In this document: piece after piece, positions 6,422 through 13,648 of the stretch
Layout of the letters: each line of letters opens with the position of its first letter
Numbering within the stretch: position 1 is the first letter of the stretch
NCBI GenBank assembly: GCA_027001105.1
Contig: JALTMZ010000129.1
Location: 1,340 to 15,815 of the forward strand
DNA length: 14,476 bases
Origin: Thermococcus sp.
GTDB lineage: Archaea > Methanobacteriota_B > Thermococci > Thermococcales > Thermococcaceae
Direction of reading: 5' to 3'
Notes under the pieces: generated by a model
Seen by the model: only the letters and a program-made list of their open reading frames with translations
Told to the model about the DNA's origin: nothing
Databases searched by the model: none
Translations under genes and position numbers: made by a program

Positions 6422-8047
6422 ATGGCCGAAAAATTCAGTGATAGCTTAGAGATCGCAATGGCACGTAATCCCCATTTAAGGAGGTATATAAACAGTTTTG
6501 TCAAACAAACCGGAAAGTTCCCGGAGTTTCATGTCCAGCTTAGTAGGAGCATGAAGGAAATAAAATATCCAAACATAATCTATCCTGTTGGAGATCCGAT
6601 TTTTATCCATATACACGGTGATCCAAAAACAGAAAGGAAGTATATAGTCATAGAACCTCGCATAACAAATCCCCAAGAGGAAGAAAAGTACGAGCTTATC
6701 AAGGATAAAATCTTAGAAATGGCACCTACAAAGAGAATACCCGAAGATAGAGAGGAATTCGAAATGTTTCTTGATTCTCTATTTGATGAGGCTCTAAATA
6801 AAGTAAGCAAAGGCGGACTGTTTAGAAGAAATACTGTAAATATCACAAGAGAAGAAGCAGAGAAATTTAGATATCTCCTGAAACGAGACATTGTGGGCAT
6901 TGGACCCTTAGAACCCCTAATTAGGGATCCATACATTGAGGACATTCACATAATTGGAGCAAATTACGTTTCTTTAGTTCACAAAATTTTCGAGTCCTTG
7001 CCTACTAACATCACATTCGGGGATAACATAAGATTAGCTGACTATTTCAAAAACTTAAGTGAGAGAATGGGAAGACCTGTAAGTGATAAGAACCCCATAG
7101 TTGATGGTACCCTTCCAGATGGATCAAGAATTAACATCATATATAGTCCAGATGTCAGTATAAAAGGTCCTAGTGCTACTATAAGAAAGTTCTCAGCGAC
7201 ACCCTTAAGTGTTGTACAGCTAGTTAATTGGAATACATTCTCTGCAGAAATTGCGGCCTACTTATGGATTGCACTTGAATATGGTATGAGTATATTTGTA
7301 TGTGGGGAAACAGCAAGTGGAAAAACTACAACGCTAAACTCTATCATTCCTTTTATCAAGCCTAATGCAAAAATCTACACCGCAGAGGACACTCCAGAGG
7401 TTGTAGTTCCACATCCTACTTGGCAGAGACTAACCACAAGAGAAAGAGGTCCAGAAGAGTCAAGGGTTACACTATTCGATCTTCTAAAGGCAGCATTAAG
7501 GTCAAGACCAAACTATATTATTGTCGGTGAGATTAGAGGTGCAGAAGGTGCAATAGCATTCCAAGCAATGCAGACAGGACATCCCGTGCTCTCTACATTC
7601 CACGCAGGGGATATAAAAAAGATGATTCAGCGTTTTACGGGTTCGCCTATTAATGTCCCTGTCACATTTATAGACAACCTAAATATTGCACTTTTCCAGC
7701 AAGCTGTTTATGTTAGAGGGAAATTCCTGAGAAGGGTTGTTAGCGTTGTTGAGATTGAAGGTTACTACGAAGAACTTGGAGGAGTTGCTACAAGAAATGT
7801 GTTCGAATGGGATTCTGTTTCAGATAGGCACATTTTCAGAGGCATGAACAACTCATATATCCTTGAAAGAAAAATAGCAGAAGTTGCAGGATACGAGGAT
7901 CCCAAAGATATATACAACGAACTCTTCTTGAGGGCGAGAATAATCAAAAGGATGATAGAATTAGGCATAATGGACTATTACTCAGTTTACAGGGAGATTA
8001 AGAACTTTTATGAGAAGGGAATAGAGGGGTTGAGCTTTAGGCTGTGA
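6422..8047 (+). CDS. flaI: Archaellum motor ATPase FlaI / ArlI
   Basis: A 541-residue type II/IV secretion ATPase that powers both export/assembly of archaellin and filament rotation at the cytoplasmic face of FlaJ. The N-terminal domain (about 1-250) includes the family sequence DIVGIGPLEPLIRDPYIEDIHI. The C-terminal domain has Walker A GETASGKT at 295-302, an Asp box (TAEDTPE), Walker B around RPNYIIVGEIRG with E370, and the His box STFHAGD with H394. All key residues are present. ATG 6422 follows GGTGGTG at 6411-6417; an in-frame TTG at 6404 lies within flaH and has no better site. It starts one base after the flaH stop and its TGA overlaps the flaJ ribosome binding site. Confidence 0.97.
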   Translation: MAEKFSDSLEIAMARNPHLRRYINSFVKQTGKFPEFHVQLSRSMKEIKYPNIIYPVGDPIFIHIHGDPKTERKYIVIEPRITNPQEEEKYELIKDKILEMAPTKRIPEDREEFEMFLDSLFDEALNKVSKGGLFRRNTVNITREEAEKFRYLLKRDIVGIGPLEPLIRDPYIEDIHIIGANYVSLVHKIFESLPTNITFGDNIRLADYFKNLSERMGRPVSDKNPIVDGTLPDGSRINIIYSPDVSIKGPSATIRKFSATPLSVVQLVNWNTFSAEIAAYLWIALEYGMSIFVCGETASGKTTTLNSIIPFIKPNAKIYTAEDTPEVVVPHPTWQRLTTRERGPEESRVTLFDLLKAALRSRPNYIIVGEIRGAEGAIAFQAMQTGHPVLSTFHAGDIKKMIQRFTGSPINVPVTFIDNLNIALFQQAVYVRGKFLRRVVSVVEIEGYYEELGGVATRNVFEWDSVSDRHIFRGMNNSYILERKIAEVAGYEDPKDIYNELFLRARIIKRMIELGIMDYYSVYREIKNFYEKGIEGLSFRL

Positions 8048-8056
8048 GGTGATAAC

Positions 8057-9766
8057 GTGGGAAGGAAGAAGGCGGGGATATTTACACAGTCAGATTTGAC
8101 AATAAGAAGTTACCTAAAGGCTGTATTAGGGCCGAGCATAGCTACTTCAGTGGTTCTATTCATCGTAATATCAATTGCTCCACGCTTTGTGAGTATTCCC
8201 CGTATGGTAAGCATAGCCCTCTATGCAATACCGCTATTGCCCTTGATTTATGCTGTCTCATACCCTTACGCGAAAGCAAGCAGTAAAAAAGTCAAAATAA
8301 ACTCAAAGATACCATATTTTGCTACATACTTTGCAGTTCTATCCACAAGCGATGTGAGTAGAAGTGACTTAATATGGAATTTATCCACAGAGGAAATCCT
8401 AGAACCCATTGCAACAGATATGAAGAAAGTTTACTACTTAATAGCCAAGCTCCATCGTGGAATGCCTGAGGCGCTGAGATTTCTTGCAAAGAGAACACCA
8501 AGCAAAGTTTTTTCTGATTTTCTTGAAAGGCTGGCATATTCATTGGACAGTGGCGTTGAACTAAAAGACTATCTGCTCCAAGAACAAAAGACTGTTATAG
8601 ATGATTATGAGACATTCTATGAGAATGCCCTCTATGATTTAGATGTATTTAAGGAAATCTACTCGTCACTTATAATTTCTGTCGTGTTTATGGTTACCTT
8701 TATCATAATTGGTCCGATAATAACAGGCCAAGATATTGTGAGCCTTAGTATTTTTATGTTTGTACTTATTTTGGCCACTGAAATTGGTGTTTTGGTAGTT
8801 ATAAAGCATAAAATGCCCGAAGACAAAATATGGTCAGAAACTGCAATGATACCTTCCCGCAAGTCAAAAATAATTAAAGCAGCTGTAATATCAATTATTG
8901 GAATGATAATAATGGCAATTTTATACATCCTCGTAATAAAGCCGAGGTTTGACGTGCCCCTTCTTATGAGTATCGCAATAGTCCTAACCCCCCTGGCATA
9001 TGTTGGTAAGGTTATTGGAAATGAAGAGGAGAGCATAATTATAAAAGATGAAAACTTCCCGGCATTTATAAGGAGTTTAAGCTCGTCATTGGCAGCAAGT
9101 GGTGCTTCTCTTCATCTCGTTCTCAAGTATCTTAGCTCTCACGACTTTGGAACATTAACCCATGACATACGAAATCTCTACCGCAGAGTTGCTATGAGAA
9201 TAAATGATTCAAGGGCATGGGATTACTTTGTTTCAGATACGGGAAGCTGGCTCATAAGCATATTTTCTGAGATATTCAAAAAGAGCATAAAACTTGGAGC
9301 AGAACCGGATTACGTGGGTATGGTAATTTCGAGAAACTTTGAACGTCTTGTGAGACTCAGAAGGAAGAGACAACAAAATGTAGCCAGCTTCAAAGGTGTA
9401 ATTTATGGGATTACGGGAGCTTTTGCATTTTCAGTTGCAGCAGCATTTCAAGTTGCTGTATACATGAATTACCTCTTCTCAAATATACAAGTCAGCGGGG
9501 AGTTTCTACAAAGCATAATATTTGTGCCATCTTCAAGCGGCCTACGGCTAACGAGTTATATTCTAGTTGCAATTCTCTTGCTTCATGCTTTTTTGTCTTC
9601 CTTCTCAATAAAATTAGCAGATGGTGGACATTTAGGAATCTCAATTTATCATTTTGTTGTATTAACATGGATTGCTGCTCTCTCAATGTATATTGGGGAG
9701 CTTGCTATGAAAAAAATGATGACATTTGTGGGGGTAATCTGGCCACTTTTGGGGGTGATTCCATGA
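8057..9766 (+). CDS. flaJ: Archaellum membrane platform protein FlaJ / ArlJ
   Basis: A 569-residue polytopic membrane protein, the platform through which FlaI drives archaellin export and rotation. Start is GTG 8057 behind GAGGTGAT at 8046-8053. About nine hydrophobic helices are visible: a pair at roughly 25-70, four at 205-320 (including SLIISVVFMVTFIIIGPII), and three at about 440-555. Large cytoplasmic loops lie between them, at about 75-200 and 325-435. The second loop contains FPAFIRSLSSSLAASGASL, the T2SF-type helical repeat that contacts the ATPase; the first loop has a degenerate counterpart (ALRFLAKRTPSKVFSDFLERL). The TGA overlaps the ATG of the next gene (ATGA at 9763-9766), so the following reading frames are translationally coupled to this gene. 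Confidence 0.96.
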   Translation: MGRKKAGIFTQSDLTIRSYLKAVLGPSIATSVVLFIVISIAPRFVSIPRMVSIALYAIPLLPLIYAVSYPYAKASSKKVKINSKIPYFATYFAVLSTSDVSRSDLIWNLSTEEILEPIATDMKKVYYLIAKLHRGMPEALRFLAKRTPSKVFSDFLERLAYSLDSGVELKDYLLQEQKTVIDDYETFYENALYDLDVFKEIYSSLIISVVFMVTFIIIGPIITGQDIVSLSIFMFVLILATEIGVLVVIKHKMPEDKIWSETAMIPSRKSKIIKAAVISIIGMIIMAILYILVIKPRFDVPLLMSIAIVLTPLAYVGKVIGNEEESIIIKDENFPAFIRSLSSSLAASGASLHLVLKYLSSHDFGTLTHDIRNLYRRVAMRINDSRAWDYFVSDTGSWLISIFSEIFKKSIKLGAEPDYVGMVISRNFERLVRLRRKRQQNVASFKGVIYGITGAFAFSVAAAFQVAVYMNYLFSNIQVSGEFLQSIIFVPSSSGLRLTSYILVAILLLHAFLSSFSIKLADGGHLGISIYHFVVLTWIAALSMYIGELAMKKMMTFVGVIWPLLGVIP

Positions 9767-10746
9767 GAAAAGTCTTTCTAGCTGTTGTGATCTTTTTTAT
9801 TTTCCTTCCCCGAATCCTAGCAGACTCTGTATTTTATGGATGGTTACAAGTACCAACGACAATAACGATTGGGGACACACAAATAATGCTCAAAGACATA
9901 TCTGGGGTGGATGGTTCAATTTTTGTCGTATTTAAGGATGACAAAGACTCCAACATGGAAATTCTTCCACTTAGTAACTATATCTATTGGAGGGAATACA
10001 ATCTCAGCTCCGAATATGTGCTACTAAATGAGAGAGGGCATGTAAAACTAACGCTTAACTTCCCATACCTGCTTGAGGGAGAAACCATGCGCTTTGGAGA
10101 TTACAAAATATATTTGAAGTCTGTGACAAAAAAGCAAGCACAGTTGGAGCTGAGTTATAAAAATATTACAAAAGAATTCACATACAACGGAGGGGAAATA
10201 AATTTCGAAAACCTAAAGCTTTCTTTAATATTAGCCCCGACAGTTTTTGATGGGTATATATCTAGAGGATATCCAAAGAAAATAGGTGAATGGAGCATAA
10301 CTTTTGTGTCATATAATATCACAAAAGAAGAGGGCACATTAAAGGAAATTGTTGAGCTCAAAATTAATCAAAAAACTTACTGGAGTGAAGTTGGAGATGT
10401 CCTTGAGGCCGAAGGACTTAGAATAGAAATAAAGGATTTAGTTGGGTCTACCTATTTGAGGATGGAGGTAGAACTTGAAGGTGCCTACCTTAACATTAGC
10501 CTAACTCCCTATTTTGAAAGCTGGCTAAGTGAAGGAAAAACAACCAAAATTGGACCCTATATTGTAAAAATAGAGAAAATATTCTCTGATCAAGCATATG
10601 TTTCAATTAAAAATCCCTGTGGGATGCCACTCAAAAGCGGTTTAGTTAAAATTGGCAAGTTTTCACACATACTTTCATATGGCGGAATTTCAATAGGATT
10701 CGTGGAAACAAAGGAAGAAAATGGAGAAAAAAAGCCAAGGCCGTGA
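9763..10746 (+). CDS. Exported beta-repeat protein coupled to flaJ, function unknown
   Basis: A 327-residue protein. ATG 9763 overlaps the flaJ stop, with GGGGGTGAT at 9751-9759 upstream; an in-frame TTG at 9667 would put 32 foreign residues before the signal peptide. Residues 1-20 are a classical signal peptide (MRKVFLAVVIFFIFLPRILA, then DS). The rest is beta-rich and built of degenerate repeats with the pattern I/F-G-x-x-x-I-x-L-K-x-I, for example IGDTQIMLKDI, FGDYKIYLKSV, AEGLRIEIKDL and IGPYIVKIEKI. Four N-glycosylation sequons (NLS, NIT, NIT, NIS) fit a surface location. It has no membrane anchor of its own. Near its 3' end lies an in-phase A AAA AAG heptamer; a -1 shift there would continue directly into the next reading frame. 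I do not recognise a named family; resemblance to S-layer-type repeats is only impression. Confidence 0.85.
   Translation: MRKVFLAVVIFFIFLPRILADSVFYGWLQVPTTITIGDTQIMLKDISGVDGSIFVVFKDDKDSNMEILPLSNYIYWREYNLSSEYVLLNERGHVKLTLNFPYLLEGETMRFGDYKIYLKSVTKKQAQLELSYKNITKEFTYNGGEINFENLKLSLILAPTVFDGYISRGYPKKIGEWSITFVSYNITKEEGTLKEIVELKINQKTYWSEVGDVLEAEGLRIEIKDLVGSTYLRMEVELEGAYLNISLTPYFESWLSEGKTTKIGPYIVKIEKIFSDQAYVSIKNPCGMPLKSGLVKIGKFSHILSYGGISIGFVETKEENGEKKPRP
10728..10734 (+). other. Candidate -1 ribosomal frameshift heptamer A AAA AAG
   Basis: In the upstream frame the bases read A-AAA-AAG, the X XXY YYZ phase of the bacterial dnaX slippery site. Four codons later comes TGA 10744-10746. Slipping back one base continues as Ala-Lys-Ala-Val-Ile-Ile into the next reading frame. 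A GGAAG at 10713-10717, ten bases upstream, could act as a Shine-Dalgarno-like stimulator. No strong downstream hairpin is seen. A homopolymer sequencing error is an alternative explanation. Confidence 0.45.
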
Positions 10747-11699
10747 TTATTCTAGATAATGAAAAGATACCAAAAATTGAAGACGTTGCCTTCCTCAATG
10801 TTTCTTATAAAGTTCCGGCCAAGATTACCCAGTATAGCACTTTTGAGACTAAGGTTATATTAGAAAACACTGGAAAAAGCGATCTTAGGTATGTCGAGAT
10901 ACTCCCAAATATCTCAAAAATATTCTCTATTGTAAATGACTATCTGAGATACATTCCCACAATCAAAAGAGGAGAGAAAATTGAGCTTACCCTCGTACTA
11001 CAACCCCAAGCTTATGGAAATTTAACAGTAGGGAACATCAGAGTACTGGCACATGCTCCTTACGAGCTTTCATGCTATGGTTTAGGAGAAGTTGAATTTT
11101 CTTCAGAAACAAAAAGGGTAGAAATTCTAAAAGCAGAGCCAAACTACAGTATTGATGTAAAGACTTTAAACGGAACAGTCGGGAGTCCTATTCCACTTAA
11201 TATTACGATAGCAAATTTAGGTAATGTAGATAGTCCATTTGATTTGACCGTTGCGCTCCCAAAGGGATTCGGTGTTGTTGCAGAGAACTTTACGATATAT
11301 GGAAAGTGGCTTCACTTAAGGGATACCTTAAAACCTGGTACCTCAAAGACATATAAAATGTTCTTAATATCCACAAAAGAGGGACGGTACGAAGTGGAAG
11401 TTTTAGTAAAAAGCTTTGGAAAATTATTCCAAAAATCTACAACATTATCAGTAACATCATCAGTAAAGGAACATACTGAAAATATTTTACTAAATCAAAA
11501 TGCCACATGTACCCCAAAAGTCATAGAAAAAATTGTAGAGGTCCCCAAGATTATCCAACAAAACAACACTGTTACAGTGGAAGCTGTTTCACTGAAGTGG
11601 AAAATTGTGTATGGTGGAGGATTCTTCGTAGGTGGAGTAATATTTATTTTAGCCCTGGCATGGATAGCAGCGAAATTGGAAGAACGGAAGGGAGGGTAG
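10743..11699 (+). CDS. Membrane-anchored Ig-like surface protein, or C-terminal half of the preceding gene
   Basis: If independently started at GTG 10743 (overlapping the previous stop as GTGA), this is a 318-residue protein. Two beta-sandwich segments resemble CARDB/NEW3-type domains: one around residues 10-120 (TFETKVILENTGKSDLRYV) and one around 135-235 (SPIPLNITIANLGNVDSPF). A Thr/Asn-rich stalk follows, then one membrane helix at about 289-310 (GGFFVGGVIFILALAWIAA) and a KLEERKGG cytoplasmic tail. It has eight N-glycosylation sequons (NVS, NIS, NLT, NGT, NIT, NFT, NAT, NNT), so the bulk must be outside the cell, yet it has no signal peptide. It also has only a feeble AAGG as ribosome binding site, unlike other genes here. 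Both facts favour production as an extension of the preceding exported protein (a 645-residue fusion). Alternatively, it is a separately translated gene with an unusual export route. Confidence 0.75.
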   Translation: MIILDNEKIPKIEDVAFLNVSYKVPAKITQYSTFETKVILENTGKSDLRYVEILPNISKIFSIVNDYLRYIPTIKRGEKIELTLVLQPQAYGNLTVGNIRVLAHAPYELSCYGLGEVEFSSETKRVEILKAEPNYSIDVKTLNGTVGSPIPLNITIANLGNVDSPFDLTVALPKGFGVVAENFTIYGKWLHLRDTLKPGTSKTYKMFLISTKEGRYEVEVLVKSFGKLFQKSTTLSVTSSVKEHTENILLNQNATCTPKVIEKIVEVPKIIQQNNTVTVEAVSLKWKIVYGGGFFVGGVIFILALAWIAAKLEERKGG

Positions 11700-11715
11700 T
11701 GTAACTCAACCTAAG

Positions 11716-11724
11716 TATTATAAA
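11716..11724 (+). promoter_or_regulatory. Candidate promoter of the PAPS-reductase-like gene
   Basis: TATTATAAA at 11716-11724 lies about 35 bases before ATG 11756. Initiation about 25 bases downstream, near 11745, would give a leader of about ten bases holding AGGTGAG (11746-11752) as ribosome binding site. Confidence 0.5.
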
Positions 11725-11745
11725 CCCTCTCCCTTTCTTTCCTTT
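11725..11745 (+). terminator. Pyrimidine-rich tract, possible end of the archaellum transcript
   Basis: A 21-base all-pyrimidine stretch follows the last archaellum-linked frame by 25 bases. It contains only short T runs (at most three), so any termination would be weaker than at the oligo-T tracts elsewhere in the window. It also lies in the initiation region of the next gene. Confidence 0.25.
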
Positions 11746-11755
11746 AGGTGAGAAG

Positions 11756-13648
11756 ATGAGAAGAGGTCCAGTATTTTTAGGGAAAGCTTATATCCACTGG
11801 TGTGAGAAGTGCAATGTTCCTTTAATCAGAGAAAAGTGTGACGTTCATGGAAAAGAGGGAGTTTTCAAATTAGATTTAACCCCTCCAGCAGATGTTAGAT
11901 TCGCTTTTGAAAAAGATTTGGAATTCATCAAAAGAGAATTCAAGAAGCACTATGGTGTTAATATCGGCGAGATAATTGATGGGAAGATTGTTCTCCTGAA
12001 TAAAACTCCGGGAGAGGATGATATCTACGAGATAATATTTGATGGTTACATCTTTGGATGGCTTCGCTTTGATCCACTGGAGCTTAAATGGAAGCCCGGA
12101 CTTAAGGTTGAAGGAGCGATTGCACTTTGGAAGCGCTTTGGAAAGAATATGAGAAAATGGGTTGTTGTGGATGAAGGTGCTGTGGAGCCAATAAAGAAAG
12201 GTGCAAATGTTCTGCCTGTAGGCATAATTGAAGCTGATCCTTCAATTAAGATAGGGGATGACGTCATAATTGTGAATGAAAGCGGAGAAGTTATTGCTAC
12301 AGGAATAGCAAAGAAAGATTATGAGCAGCTTATAGACCCAAAAGAGAGAGGAACAGGCATTAAAACAAGACACCAGAGAAGTGTTAACTACAGAGAGGGA
12401 AAAAATGCCACCATTGATGATGTTATCAGAGCTAACAAATCAGCACTTGAAGAAAGGGTTAGAGAAGCAAGAGAGTTTATGAGAGAAAGTGCTGAGAAGA
12501 TAAAGCTTCCAATGGCTGTTGCATTTTCAGGGGGCAAAGATAGCTTGGCTGTTCTTGGACTGATGCTCGAAGAATTTGGAGAAGGTTTTACGATTTTCTT
12601 CAACAACACAGGGATAGAATTCCCAGAGACTCTGCAGTACATTGAGGAAATGAAAAAAGAGCTTAAGGACAAAAATATTGAGTTTATAGTCGCCGATGCT
12701 GGGGATTCCTTTTGGCATGCTATAAATGTCTTTTCTCCACCGGGAAGAGACTATCGCTGGTGCTGTAAGGTCACAAAACTCGGCCCTATAACGCTGACAA
12801 TCAAAAAACACTACCCCCAGGGTGTTTTGATGTTTGTGGGACAGAGGAAATATGAGAGCATTCAGAGATACAAGCAACCAAGAATTTGGAAAAATCCCTG
12901 GGTGCCTAATGAGATAGGAGCTTCCCCGATATTCCACTGGAACGCCCTTGAAGTCTGGCTCTACATATTTTCAAGGAAGCTGAAGTATAATCCACTATAT
13001 GAACACCGCTTGGACAGAATCGGATGCTTCCTATGTCCGAGCTCATCCTTGGCTGAAATTTATACACTTAAAGAAGAAAGGCCAGAACTGTGGGGTAAAT
13101 GGGAAGAAGAACTCGAAAAATGGAGGAAGCGTCTTAATCTTCCTGAAGAATGGATAACCTATGGGTTCTGGAGATGGAAGCAGCTTAGCAGGGGACAGAA
13201 GAAGTTGGCAGAGCAGCTTGGAATTGATCTCCCGGAGAAGAGAGTCTGGGAACCTGTGAAATATTCAATTGAAGAGCACGAAAATGGGTATTTAGTAAAG
13301 CTAAACACAGCAATAAACTTGGAAAGGATTAAAGAAGTTGCCCCTATTCTTGGTGAAGTCGAAATAGGGGAAAATTACATAAAGGTCAGCGAAATAGTTT
13401 TCAGGGAAGAGGGAATATTTGCTCCTGAACGGAGAGAAGGCATTCAGGCATACTATCTTATCAAGAGAGCCTATGAATGTGTTGGCTGTGGGGTTTGTGT
13501 CGGGAAGTGTCCAGAAAATGCACTGAGCATAAACCCAAAGACGAGAAAAATTGTCGTTGATTATGGAAGATGCATTCACTGTAGGGAGTGTATGGAGGTA
13601 TGTCCCCTGTTGAAAATCAAAAATCCAAGAGAAGGAAGTCAGCTTTAA
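11756..13648 (+). CDS. PAPS-reductase-family protein with zinc ribbon, PUA-like and two [4Fe-4S] ferredoxin motifs
   Basis: A 630-residue cytosolic protein of at least four parts. Residues 16-31 form a small zinc-binding motif (C16, C19, C28, H31). Residues of about 140-205 look like a PUA RNA-binding domain (LPVGIIEADPSIKIGDDVIIV, then GIAK). Residues 250-480 are the PP-loop domain of PAPS reductases: SGGKDS at 258-263, RWCCK with C336 and C337, and CFLCP with C424 and C427. The C-terminal part has two ferredoxin-type motifs: C575, C578, C581 and C585, then C606, C609, C612 and C616. Proteins of this architecture are annotated as phosphoadenosine phosphosulfate reductases in Thermococcales and methanogens, but a PUA domain next to a PP-loop ATPase with Fe-S clusters fits RNA or sulfur-transfer chemistry equally well. 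The reaction is unproven. ATG 11756 has AGGTGAG directly upstream. Confidence 0.88.
   Translation: MRRGPVFLGKAYIHWCEKCNVPLIREKCDVHGKEGVFKLDLTPPADVRFAFEKDLEFIKREFKKHYGVNIGEIIDGKIVLLNKTPGEDDIYEIIFDGYIFGWLRFDPLELKWKPGLKVEGAIALWKRFGKNMRKWVVVDEGAVEPIKKGANVLPVGIIEADPSIKIGDDVIIVNESGEVIATGIAKKDYEQLIDPKERGTGIKTRHQRSVNYREGKNATIDDVIRANKSALEERVREAREFMRESAEKIKLPMAVAFSGGKDSLAVLGLMLEEFGEGFTIFFNNTGIEFPETLQYIEEMKKELKDKNIEFIVADAGDSFWHAINVFSPPGRDYRWCCKVTKLGPITLTIKKHYPQGVLMFVGQRKYESIQRYKQPRIWKNPWVPNEIGASPIFHWNALEVWLYIFSRKLKYNPLYEHRLDRIGCFLCPSSSLAEIYTLKEERPELWGKWEEELEKWRKRLNLPEEWITYGFWRWKQLSRGQKKLAEQLGIDLPEKRVWEPVKYSIEEHENGYLVKLNTAINLERIKEVAPILGEVEIGENYIKVSEIVFREEGIFAPERREGIQAYYLIKRAYECVGCGVCVGKCPENALSINPKTRKIVVDYGRCIHCRECMEVCPLLKIKNPREGSQL

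Noticed and set aside
9667..9762. TTG start at 9667 for the exported protein
   Set aside because: It reads through the coding end of flaJ and hides a clear signal peptide that begins at ATG 9763.
10734..10765. Downstream hairpin stimulating the frameshift (GCCAAGGC, and ATTATTCTAGATAAT)
   Set aside because: The first would have a two-base loop and the second is an imperfect AT-rich palindrome; neither is a credible strong structure, so neither is claimed as support.
11507..11704. 65-residue + strand frame overlapping the Ig-like protein
   Set aside because: It is an out-of-frame shadow of the stalk and membrane helix region, has no ribosome binding site, and its Cys/Trp-rich translation is unlike a real Thermococcales protein.
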